DNA of 64,000 bases. Source: Saccharicrinis sp963677345. Lineage in GTDB: Bacteria; Bacteroidota; Bacteroidia; Bacteroidales; Marinilabiliaceae. The DNA lies in NCBI GenBank assembly GCA_963677345.2, contig CAXXLC010000039.1:1-64000 (forward strand). The letters run 5' to 3'. Positions 18,167 to 29,816 of this stretch are shown one piece after another; position 1 is the stretch's first letter; each line of letters opens with the position of its first letter. A model generated the notes under the pieces. It had not been told where the DNA came from and ran no database searches. It saw only the letters and a list, made by a program, of their open reading frames with translations. A program made the position numbers and the translations under genes.

Positions 18167-18558
18167 TAAATAAAGCCCACGCTTCGCAGTCATACACATT
18201 GCCAAGTCGCTCAAAAAAGCCACCACACGACCAAAACTTGTCAAAGAGTATGCCTGCCCAAACGCACAGGAAAATGCCCACCCTGATAAAACAAAAATTA
18301 GTGCATAAAATGAACCTAACTGACTGAAAATGAATAAAGCCCAGCACCTAACAATGTATATAAAACATTTGGCGGATAGTGCTAATTTTAAGGCTGTTAC
18401 ATTTAATAAAAATTGTAACGGTTTGACAGGTTAGCTCTCCGAAATGCCAAACGTTTCATATGCGTAGCCGTTAGGTTTCATTGCAAAAATACACTACATA
18501 ACCGAAATATCCTAAAAATAGAATGTTTATGTATATTTGGAATTGAAAATTTTAGACT
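18167..18558. other. gene-free gap with an attC-like palindrome
   Basis: No coding frame is supported. The first 180 bp have no clear structure. The rest holds the attC-like element at 18344-18476, and then an A+T-rich stretch leading to the Bro-N gene. Confidence 0.6.
18344..18476 (+). repeat. attC-like imperfect palindrome
   Basis: The element opens with ACCTAAC (18346-18352, fits RYYYAAC) and closes with GTTAGGT (18470-18476, fits GTTRRRY). Its arms ATATAAAACATTTGGC and GCCAAACGTTTCATAT pair over most of their length, inner GCTAA/TTAGC boxes follow, one arm has extra unpaired bases, and the tip GTTACA...TGTAAC forms a hairpin. These are the features of integron attC sites, and 131 nt is within their size range. 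GTTAGGTGC at 14241-14249 mirrors GCACCTAAC here, as expected for the two ends of one cassette. No integron integrase is in the window. Confidence 0.5.
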
Positions 18559-19407
18559 ATGACAAAAGAAACTGCAATAAAATTATTTCAAGACCAAAGA
18601 GTTCGTGTTGAATGGGATAATGACCAAGAAAAATGGTATTTTTCAATTGTAGATGTAATAGCAATTCTGACTAAAAGTACAAATCCTCAAGCATACTGGA
18701 GAAAATTAAAACAACGCTTAAAAAAAGAAGGAAATGAAACCGTGACTAATTGTCACGGTTTGAAAATGGAAGCCGCTGATGGAAAAAAGAGAATGACTGA
18801 TGTTGCTGATACAGAACAATTACTAAGGTTAATACAGTCAATACCTTCGCCAAATGCAGAACCATTTAAATTATGGTTAGCAAAGGTTGGTTATGAAAGA
18901 ATAGAAGAAACAGAAGACCCAGAAAAAGCGTTTGATAGGGCAATGGAAACATACCTAAAAAAAGGATATTCTAAAAATTGGATAAATCAAAGACTAAAGA
19001 GTATTGAGGTTCGCAAAGAATTGACTGATGAATGGGATGCAAGTGGAGTAAAAAAAGGACTAGAATATGCAATACTAACAGACGAAATAACAAAAGCGTG
19101 GGCAGGACTAACCGCAAGAGAATACAAAGACCTTAAAGATTTGAAAAAAGAAAACTTACGGGACAATATGACAAATCTTGAATTGGTTTTAAACATGTTA
19201 GCCGAAGCTACAACTACAGAAATTTCAAAAGAGAAAAAGCCAAAATCATTTATCGAAAGCAAAAAAATTGCCAATCAAGGAGTAACAATTGCTGGAAATA
19301 CAAGAAAAGAGATTGAAGAAAAGACTGGTAAAAGTGTAATATCTCCATTGAATGCAAAAGAACTTGAAGCAAGAAGCAATGACGAAGAAAATGAATTGGA
19401 AGAATAA
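18559..19407 (+). CDS. Bro-N domain (phage antirepressor-like) protein
   Basis: A 282-residue protein with a Bro-N domain in the first about 110 residues (VRVEWDNDQEKWYFSIVDVI, then YWRKLKQRLKKEG and the IPSPNAEPFKLWLAKVGYER signature). The C-terminal half is helical and charged (ERIEETEDPEKAFDRAMETY and onward), with a tail rich in Asp, Glu and Asn. Related proteins are common on mobile islands of Bacteroidota and are annotated as Bro or DinD-like; their role is unknown, and DNA binding is inferred from phage antirepressors. The gene stands alone after the attC-like site, consistent with a second cassette. Confidence 0.85.
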   Translation: MTKETAIKLFQDQRVRVEWDNDQEKWYFSIVDVIAILTKSTNPQAYWRKLKQRLKKEGNETVTNCHGLKMEAADGKKRMTDVADTEQLLRLIQSIPSPNAEPFKLWLAKVGYERIEETEDPEKAFDRAMETYLKKGYSKNWINQRLKSIEVRKELTDEWDASGVKKGLEYAILTDEITKAWAGLTAREYKDLKDLKKENLRDNMTNLELVLNMLAEATTTEISKEKKPKSFIESKKIANQGVTIAGNTRKEIEEKTGKSVISPLNAKELEARSNDEENELEE

Positions 19408-19421
19408 GCAACGAAAAGTTA

Positions 19422-19957
19422 GTCGAGTAGGTAAAGGGGAATCTCACCCCTTTACCTCTCACAGAACCGTACGTGAACCTCTCAATTCATACGGCTCTTA
19501 TCATGCAGTCAATTCCAATTATTAGGTCAACTGATAACCTAAAGTCCAATGGTAAAACAGGTTTGGAAAACATTTACAAATACGTCTTGCAATTGATTAT
19601 ACATATCAGATAAAGCAATACAACCACGTTTTTGAAGTCGTTCAACCGCAATAGTGGTTCCTAAAATAGGACTCTGGGCAATAGCCCACCCCCCATTACT
19701 CATAATAAGTCTTGAATTTTTTTTCATTTGTGATTTTCAATTCTGACCGCTAGTACCGGAATCGAAGATCAGCCAATGCTAATTTGCCGTGTGCCATCGC
19801 TAAAGCTATAGCGACATGCGATTTGACTTCCTTCACTGCTACCGTCACCAGCAACCACTACGTTTTTGCAGTAGCAAAAACCGTCACTTGCTAATGGTTC
19901 GAAGCGTTACCTCCGTCCAATCGGGACTTGCACCCTATGGATAAAATTTCCCCACAC
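19422..19957 (-). mobile_element. internally deleted group II intron
   Basis: Read on the minus strand, the element begins GTGTG (19957-19953), which fits the GUGYG intron start. Domain I-like sequence follows (GGGTGCAAGTCCCG, then GGTAACGCTTCGAACC and TAGCAAGTGACGG). Near the 3' end is a clear domain V (19462-19498: GAGCCGTATGAATTGAGAGG pairing with ACGTACGGTTCT), then domain VI and an end at CTACTCGAC near 19422. Only 536 nt remain, so most of domains I-IV and the reverse transcriptase gene are missing. It lies antisense to the Bro-N gene, 14 bp past its stop. Confidence 0.75.
19539..19727 (-). pseudogene. C-terminal remnant of a group II intron reverse transcriptase/maturase
   Basis: A 62-residue frame containing MSNGGWAIAQSPILGTTIAV then ERLQKRGCIALSDMYNQLQ, which matches the end of intron-encoded maturases in Bacteroidota. 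The polymerase domain (YADD) and the maturase X domain are absent. It sits where the ORF of an intact intron would end, just before domain V. No product is expected. Confidence 0.7.
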
Positions 19958-20361
19958 CCGATGTTTATTGCAAAAGATTTGTATTTTTAAGCTTTTTCAA
20001 GAACTTCCGGTGTGGGTGCACTGCTGCTCATGCAGGGCACACACAATGTACAAAAAAAACATAAGTGGCTCAATGGTTTACGATGCTTACGAGCATTTAA
20101 TCAGCTCCGCCAAATCTGCGATTTGACGGGTTTGTTAAATCTTTTAAATTTGTGTCAAAACGCAAATTTGGCTCATTGCAACTTGATAGGTAAGAGCTTC
20201 GAAATCACTTACGATTTTTTATACTCACCGTTATCACCAAGCAATAAAAAGAATGCCGTTTGCGGAGAATAGAGTCTTTATTCAGGGTGTAATTTGCGGA
20301 GAAAATTTGAAATGCGGAGAAAAGCAAGTATATTTACCGCATAATTTGCGGAGGTGTAAAG
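19958..20361. promoter_or_regulatory. gene-free stretch ending in four TTTGCGGAG-type repeats before the Fic gene
   Basis: The first 260 bp show no convincing gene. They hold imperfect palindromic sequence such as GCAAATTTGGC and ACACACAATGTAC, of the kind seen near cassette-like genes in this phylum. From 20259 to the Fic start come four copies of a TTTGCGGAG-like word (near 20259, 20293, 20311 and 20344; the third reads AATGCGGAG). The last overlaps an inverted pair CCGCA/TGCGG and supplies the GGAGG-like ribosome site. Since the Fic protein ends in a winged-helix-like domain, these may be its own operator sites. Confidence 0.5.
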
Positions 20362-21486
20362 ATGTATATTCATGAAAGAATAAATTGGACTGATTTTACT
20401 TGGGACAATAAAAAGGTGTTGTTGAAACTAAGTGAAACAAGAAATTTACAAGGAAGGCTATTGGGGCGAATGGAATCACTTGGATTTGATTTGCAAAATG
20501 AAGCGATGCTGAATACCCTAACGCTAGAAATTGTTAAATCATCAGAAATTGAAGGAGAAGTTCTAGAGACAGAACAAGTGCGTTCTTCAATTGCTAGAAG
20601 ACTTGGAATTGATATTGCTGGTGCGGTTGAGTCGGAAAGGCACATTGATGGTATTGTTGAAATGATGTTAGATGCAACTCAACGTTATGAATTGCCCCTT
20701 ACTAAGGAGCGATTATTTGGTTGGCATTCAGCGTTATTTCCAACTGGTTGGAGTAATATGTTCAAGATAACAGTTGCAGATTGGAGAAAAGATTTAAAAG
20801 GTTCAATGCAGGTTGTTTCTGGTCCAATTGGTAGAGAAAAAGTTCATTTTGAAGCTCCTGTAGCTGAGCGAATTGATACTGAAATGAAAAAACTTCTTGA
20901 TTGGATTGAAAATGAAACAGACGTTGACCCTGTTCTAAAAGCTGCAATATCTCACTTATGGTTTGTAACAATACATCCATTTGAAGACGGAAATGGGAGA
21001 ATAACTAGAGCAATTACTGAAATGATTCTAGCACGCTCAGATAAGAGTGTTAAACGATTTTATAGTATGTCTGCTCAAATTAGAGTTGAGCGAAAACTAT
21101 ACTATGAAGTATTAGAACGAACACAAAAAGGAAATTCTGACATAACCGAATGGATATTATGGTTTTTAGAGTGTCTTCAAGGTGCTATTAGCTCAACTTA
21201 TGGCATACTACAGAAAGTTCTTGACAAAGCGGAATTTTGGAAATTGCATGCATCAACTATTTTAAATGAACGTCAACAAAAAATGATTAATAAAATACTT
21301 GATGGATTTGAAGGGAAGCTTACGACAACAAAGTGGGGTAAGATTTGTAAATGCTCTCAAGATACTGCTCTAAGGGATATTCAAGACTTAATTAAAAAGG
21401 ATATTTTACAAAAAGAAGCTAGCGGTGGAAGGAGTACAAATTACGAATTGAGAAAAATGCTAGGCGATAACACGGATCAGTTATAA
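20362..21486 (+). CDS. Fic family protein with DUF4172 N-terminal domain
   Basis: A 374-residue Fic enzyme, expected to transfer AMP or a related group from a nucleotide to a target protein hydroxyl. The N-terminal DUF4172 region carries an inhibitory-helix motif SSEIEG (60-65), matching (S/T)xxxE(G/N). The Fic core has the complete HPFEDGNGRITR (205-216), so the active site is intact. The last about 70 residues (ILNERQQKMINKILDGFEGK ... SQDTALRDIQDLIKKDIL) look like a winged-helix DNA-binding domain. This is the common class II arrangement. Four direct repeats precede the gene, suggesting autoregulation. The target is unknown. Confidence 0.92.
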   Translation: MYIHERINWTDFTWDNKKVLLKLSETRNLQGRLLGRMESLGFDLQNEAMLNTLTLEIVKSSEIEGEVLETEQVRSSIARRLGIDIAGAVESERHIDGIVEMMLDATQRYELPLTKERLFGWHSALFPTGWSNMFKITVADWRKDLKGSMQVVSGPIGREKVHFEAPVAERIDTEMKKLLDWIENETDVDPVLKAAISHLWFVTIHPFEDGNGRITRAITEMILARSDKSVKRFYSMSAQIRVERKLYYEVLERTQKGNSDITEWILWFLECLQGAISSTYGILQKVLDKAEFWKLHASTILNERQQKMINKILDGFEGKLTTTKWGKICKCSQDTALRDIQDLIKKDILQKEASGGRSTNYELRKMLGDNTDQL

Positions 21487-21515
21487 AACTTGGGTCTAAA
21501 ATATCACTATGTTAA

Positions 21516-22494
21516 TTAGGCAAATATCTTAGTTAGTCTAAAAAGAAAGAACTTTACATCTACAACACCTCGGAATTGCCTCCTGAATTCTTTGATTTTG
21601 GCATTGAAAGATTCTGCTGCTGCATTTGTGCTTCTATTATTAAAATAATTAATGATATTGCTATAATGAGTTTCAAATGTTCTCTTTAATACCTGAAATG
21701 TATCAATGTCAGCTAACTCTATTTGATTAAACCATTGCGCCAGGTATGTCATTGCAACCGGTTTTGTAATATTACGGCTATATATAAGATACAGTTGATG
21801 CGAGAGATCATATGCCTGTTCTATTTCAGGATAGACATTAAATAATATATTGGCTCTCTGTTTCTGCGACTCAGTCCATTTATGATTGGGTTTAAAAAGG
21901 AGATACCTGCTTCGCGCCAACAATTGCTTTAAGGTGTCCCCATTTTCAAAAGTATCAGGCTTGTATTTTCTCCCTTCTTCTTTGGCTTGTTTATAAGCTT
22001 GATTCTCCTGATCAATAGCTTCCCACCTATAGTTGATTCGTTTCTGCTGTACTGCATCACAAGCCAATTTTTGAACATGAAAACGATCAATAACTGTAGT
22101 ATGCTTGGGAAAACATTTTGTGGCAATTAAATTCATGCTATTAGACATATCTAATGTCACTTCTTTAACCATCCGTCGTTGCTCTTCAGTAAACTTTTCC
22201 TTAATAATTTTAATAATATCGTTTGCTTGAGTTCCTTTGAAAATACCAACGATGGAGCCTTTCTTCCCTTTCTTTGCCTTATTGGTAAGTATTGTATACA
22301 ATTCACCATTAGACATGGCTGTTTCATCTAAAGAAAGAGAGTATCCGATATTTTTAGGAAAAACCAGGAAATCTTCAGCATGTTCTTTCTGACTCCAATC
22401 ATTGTAGTCACTCAACTTATTTTTGTATTGTCGTTGAAAATTTCGTCCATTTACGCCTAGATATACTTCAAGACTTTGACAGCTTATTGCATTA
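21516..22494 (-). pseudogene. ISL3-type transposase, main ORF of truncated copy 1
   Basis: The readable part from 22415 downward (299 residues) is a DDE transposase body: SLDETAMSNGELYTILTNKA with a catalytic aspartate, KEVTLDMSNSMNLIATKCFP with the second, DRFHVQKLACDAVQQKRI, and STNAAAESFNAKIKEFRRQF with the C-terminal glutamate. The frame stays open upstream through YKNKLSDYNDWSQ, but there is no ATG there. In copy 2 the equivalent ORF also lacks an ATG, so the product normally depends on a frame change from the small upstream ORF. In this copy that ORF has lost its start, so no transposase is expected. Confidence 0.75.
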
Positions 22495-22730
22495 GAATCT
22501 ACTAATTTCTTTTAAAAAAGAAGCATACCCTTCGCTCATCCGAGTACCCTGTGCTATAACTTCCCAATCCCTGCTTACTTTCTTCTTTTTACCTTCAATG
22601 ATAATTTCCCATCTACGCCGCCTTATCTTCAGTTTTACAAGCATATTACGAATCGGATAATCTTCTATATACCTTGGTTCAGTAAATCCACATGATTTAT
22701 ATTGGTAATGTTTATACGGATCAGCGTTAA
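22492..22730 (-). pseudogene. ISAon1-type transposase N-terminal region, 5'-truncated (copy 1)
   Basis: This fragment reads YKHYQYKSCGFTEPRYIEDY then PIRNMLVKLKIRRRRWEIII and ends FLKEISRF before a stop at 22492. It aligns with the last about 70 residues of copy 2's N-terminal ORF (YSNYQYKASGF ... FLKGIGGL). Its start was removed when copy 2 arrived. Confidence 0.7.
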
Positions 22731-22759
22731 ATATTGGGTCTAAGTTATAAATATGTTAA

Positions 22760-23749
22760 CTACGCATATATTTTAGTAAGCCTAAAAAGAAAGAATTTCA
22801 CATCTACTACACCTCTAAATTGTCTTCTGAATTCTTTTATTTTAGCATTAAAAGATTCAGCCGCAGCATTAGTACTTCTATTATTAAAGAAGTTTGATAT
22901 ATTATCATAGTAGTTGAAAAATGTATCAGCAATAGAATTAAATGATTTAAAGCCGCTCTTTCTGACTTTCTCAGACCAATGTGCTAATTTAAGCCAACCA
23001 ACATTTTTCTCGCACATATGGTTATATGCAATCTTTAAATCCTGTGATAAATAATAAGCCTTTTTTATTTCAGGATATCTTTCAAATAATAGGGTAGCTC
23101 TTTCTTTTTGAGAAGCTGTCCATTTTTCTGGAGATTTAAATAATAAGTGTCTGCTACGAGCTAGTAATTGTTTAATACTGTCTCCGTTTGGTAGTATTTC
23201 AGGAGAATATTCTGTATCATTTTTACGAGCTAGTGATATCTCTAAATTGTCCTGATCTATTGCCTCCCATCTATATTCAATACGAATCTGTTGAACAGCC
23301 TCATATGTTAATTTTTGTACATGAAATCGATCAGCTACACGCTTGGCTCTTCTAAAGCAAGATTTAGCTATAGCATTCATAGTAGGTGATAAATCTAATG
23401 TGATTTCCTCTACTTTATCTCTAAGTTTAAAACCTATATGTTCTTTTATTAGACTGATTATGCTAAAGCTCTCAACGCCTTGGAAAATCCCAATTATACT
23501 ACCTTTTTTACCAGATGCAGCCTTGTTTGTTAGTATAGTATATAATTCTCCATTTGATAATGCCACTTCGTCAATAGAGAGAAATGCTCCCATATTTTCC
23601 GGAAAAACTAAATATTCGTCGGCATGGGGCTTCTGATTCCAGCTGCTATAGCCACTGAGTTTATTTTTGTACTGTTGTTGGAATGTACTTGCATTTATTC
23701 CAAAGAATATTCGTAGACTTTCGGTACTTATGGCATTAGAGTCCACCAA
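22760..23749 (-). CDS. ISL3-type transposase, main ORF of copy 2
   Basis: A 329-residue DDE transposase body: FLSIDEVALSNGELYTILTN, VEEITLDLSPTMNAIAKSCF, VADRFHVQKLTYEAVQQIRI, and STNAAAESFNAKIKEFRRQF near the C-terminus, about 60 percent like copy 1 by eye. The 5' end has TTG only, and ORF A reads into it in the other frame around CTTTTTTAAAAGG. Production therefore probably needs a shift of frame (+1 or -2) or transcript slippage at that run, or coupled reinitiation at TTG. This two-ORF design is known for ISAon1-type elements. Confidence 0.85.
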   Translation of the reverse strand: MVDSNAISTESLRIFFGINASTFQQQYKNKLSGYSSWNQKPHADEYLVFPENMGAFLSIDEVALSNGELYTILTNKAASGKKGSIIGIFQGVESFSIISLIKEHIGFKLRDKVEEITLDLSPTMNAIAKSCFRRAKRVADRFHVQKLTYEAVQQIRIEYRWEAIDQDNLEISLARKNDTEYSPEILPNGDSIKQLLARSRHLLFKSPEKWTASQKERATLLFERYPEIKKAYYLSQDLKIAYNHMCEKNVGWLKLAHWSEKVRKSGFKSFNSIADTFFNYYDNISNFFNNRSTNAAAESFNAKIKEFRRQFRGVVDVKFFLFRLTKIYA

Positions 23750-24125
23750 TTCCTTTTAAAAAAGCGGCATACTCAGGATCTAACCGAGTGCCGTCTGCTA
23801 CAGATTTCCAGTTTCTGCTTCGCTTTTGATATTTCCCTTCTATCATAACATCCCAACGCCTGCATTTTACATTTAAAGTCACTAAATTCCGCCTAACTGG
23901 ACAGTCTTTTATTTCCTTTGGTGCCATAAAGCCACTTGCTTTATATTGATAATTACTATATTCTTTCGGGATTTCTTTTTTTTCTTCTAAATATATAGTA
24001 AGCTTCTTTGTGTATAAATCCTGACCACTTGCTTCTTGCTTGAAGTCTGTTATTGTAAAATGATCCAATATTCCTTGTGGTAAAAATAGTCCTAGTAACT
24101 GTGCGTTGAGATCCTGTGATGACAT
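23736..24125 (-). CDS. ISAon1-type transposase N-terminal region protein (copy 2)
   Basis: A 129-residue first ORF of the element, with ATG at 24125. It begins MSSQDLNAQLLGLFLPQGIL and carries basic segments KCRRWDVMIEGKYQKRSRNW near its end, fitting a DNA-binding N-terminal domain of the transposase. It overlaps the main ORF by 14 bp in another frame, with a slippery-looking T6A4 run in the overlap. Confidence 0.85.
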   Translation of the reverse strand: MSSQDLNAQLLGLFLPQGILDHFTITDFKQEASGQDLYTKKLTIYLEEKKEIPKEYSNYQYKASGFMAPKEIKDCPVRRNLVTLNVKCRRWDVMIEGKYQKRSRNWKSVADGTRLDPEYAAFLKGIGGL

Positions 24126-24261
24126 ATGTGTTAGTTTTCTTTAATGCAAAATTAACATAACTTTTTTAACAAACCCAACTATATCGTCTGGTCCGTTTAT
24201 ACTCTGGTGGTATTATATCTTTTTCTTCTAATGACCCCAGATACGATAAAAGTCTATAAAC

Positions 24262-24304
24262 AAAAAAAGAGCAACCGAAACTTGTTCGATTGCTCTTTTT
24301 TTTA
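24262..24304 (-). terminator. rRNA operon terminator
   Basis: AAAAAGAGCAA pairs with TTGCTCTTTTT around a CCGAAACTTGTTCGA tip that also pairs (CGAA/TTCG). U runs occur on both strands, so it can stop rRNA transcription on the minus strand and also reads as a terminator on the plus strand. Confidence 0.9.
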
Positions 24305-24305
24305 A

Positions 24306-24415
<110 letters not shown>

Positions 24416-24552
24416 ATATCTTTATTTGAGTACTTAGTATTTAGTTTCCTGTACCTGGTCTTGGTACTTTCTACTTTGTACTTTGTACTAATCAAGCTCT
24501 GCTTGATTACATACCAGCTTCAATCAAAATCACAGAACTCACACATACGCCC
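24416..24552 (-). other. 23S-5S spacer with a triloop hairpin
   Basis: 137 bp without a tRNA. It holds the perfect hairpin TAATCAAGC-TCT-GCTTGATTA (24489-24509), one of the triloop hairpins common in this window, and TACTTTGTACTTTGTACT-like short repeats. Confidence 0.7.
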
Positions 24553-27347
<2,795 letters not shown>

Positions 27348-27500
27348 GGTTTAGCCGATGCTTTGCGCATTGCTAAACTATGATTTTGATTGTTTTGCCA
27401 ATATGTCAATGTACGTTTTTTCGCATTTTGCGAAATGTGAAATGCACTACTTATAGAAAGTAGATGATTGTCTTTTTAAGTATTTTTAAAACTCTCTCCA
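27348..27500 (-). other. short 16S-23S spacer lacking tRNA genes
   Basis: About 150 bp. Neither tRNA-Ile nor tRNA-Ala, which usually sit in this spacer in Bacteroidota, is present. Two hairpin-like pairs are visible (TTTAGCCGATGC...GCATTGCTAAA and TTTTTCGCATTTTGCGAAA), presumably RNase III or processing stems. Confidence 0.8.
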
Positions 27501-29022
<1,522 letters not shown>

Positions 29023-29285
29023 TATAAAAATTGTTTTGCCAATTTAATGGCTATAATTCCTTACAAGAGTTTTAACTCAAAGATCAAACTTTACTTTCCT
29101 TTTATTAAGTGTGCATTTCAATATTTTCAAAGAACGTTTTCCTTTTTATTCAGCATCAAGGCATAAATAAATCAGAACTCTTTATATCTTGTAAACACAT
29201 TTTAGAACTCTTTCTAAAACAATGTTTATTTCAATCTTTTTTTTAACCTCAAACCTTCGTTAGAGTATCGCTCTTAAAGCGGATG

Positions 29286-29318
29286 CAAAGATAACAACTT
29301 TATTTCCTTTTCTCCAAA
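29286..29318 (-). promoter_or_regulatory. rrn promoter, proximal
   Basis: Minus strand: -33 TTTG (29315-29318) and -7 TATCTTTG (29286-29293) with a 21-nt spacer. This matches the Bacteroidota sigma consensus TTTG / TAnnTTTG. Confidence 0.8.
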
Positions 29319-29447
29319 TAAATTTTGAAAAATTTTTTATTTATTTTTTCAAGCTTTATTTTTAATTTAAATTGCTGTTTTTCACCAATTTAAAACCCTT
29401 CCTAAAGTCTCAGTATTTTAACCTCTGCCTCTCTTTAAAAGCGGCTG

Positions 29448-29481
29448 CAAAGATAAGTGATTTTATTTTTTTAAAACCAAA
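29448..29481 (-). promoter_or_regulatory. rrn promoter, middle
   Basis: Minus strand: TTTG (29478-29481), 22-nt A+T-rich spacer and TATCTTTG (29448-29455), the same -7 octamer as the proximal promoter. Confidence 0.75.
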
Positions 29482-29618
29482 TAAATTTTTAAAAATATTT
29501 TAAAAATTTTATCTCGTTTTTTTTTAGCTTCTAAAACCTCCTCTTGCTCAAGACTTTCTTCCATTAAAGTTGCTCAATATTTCAATCTTTTTATCTCGCC
29601 TCTCGTTCAAAGCGGCTG

Positions 29619-29650
29619 CAAAACAACTGCTTTTATTTGTAACTTCCAAA
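29619..29650 (-). promoter_or_regulatory. rrn promoter, distal
   Basis: Minus strand: TTTG (29647-29650), 20-nt spacer and TTGTTTTG (29619-29626), a weaker match to TAnnTTTG, followed by the same GCAGCCGCTTT start region as the others. Confidence 0.6.
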
Positions 29651-29816
29651 TGAATTCCAGATTATTTTTTACTCAGACTTCAAGGATATATCGCATTTTA
29701 CTTTTTGTCAAGATGTTAGAAGGGGGAAAAATCTTTCTCACATATCTAAGTATATTTTGAGTTAACATAAAGAACTAAACAAAACAACAATCTTCCTTAT
29801 ATATGAGAACCTTTTC

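Larger units (their letters stand above)
21490..22733 (-). mobile_element. ISL3/ISAon1-type insertion sequence, truncated copy 1
   Basis: The inner end reads TTGGGTCTAA at 21490, as in copy 2. The other end is lost: the N-terminal ORF of the transposase begins part-way through (matching from about residue 55 of copy 2's ORF A) exactly where copy 2 starts. No matching target duplication is found. The two copies are tandem in the same orientation, so copy 2 probably inserted into, or recombined with, copy 1. Confidence 0.75.
22734..24178 (-). mobile_element. ISL3/ISAon1-type insertion sequence, full copy 2
   Basis: 1,445 bp between ends that read inward TTGGGTCTAAGTT (left) and TTGGGTTTGTTA (right end). 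The two ORFs overlap by 14 bp. The flanking 8-mers (GTTAAATA and CTATATCG) do not match, so the insertion site has been rearranged or its partner flank lies beyond copy 1. The right end lies about 85 bp from the rRNA operon terminator. Confidence 0.78.
29023..29816 (-). promoter_or_regulatory. rRNA operon leader and upstream region
   Basis: About 800 bp without a gene. The part up to 29280 is the transcribed leader. Then come three repeated blocks, each with a promoter (listed separately) followed by a GCnGCCGCTTTnAA-like initial transcribed sequence. The blocks share CTCTTTAAAAGCGG and its variants. From 29651 to 29816 I see only A+T-rich sequence. Confidence 0.75.

Noticed and set aside
20012..20272. 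86-codon frame before the Fic gene
   Set aside because: Its composition follows the palindromic non-coding sequence, with no ribosome site or family similarity.
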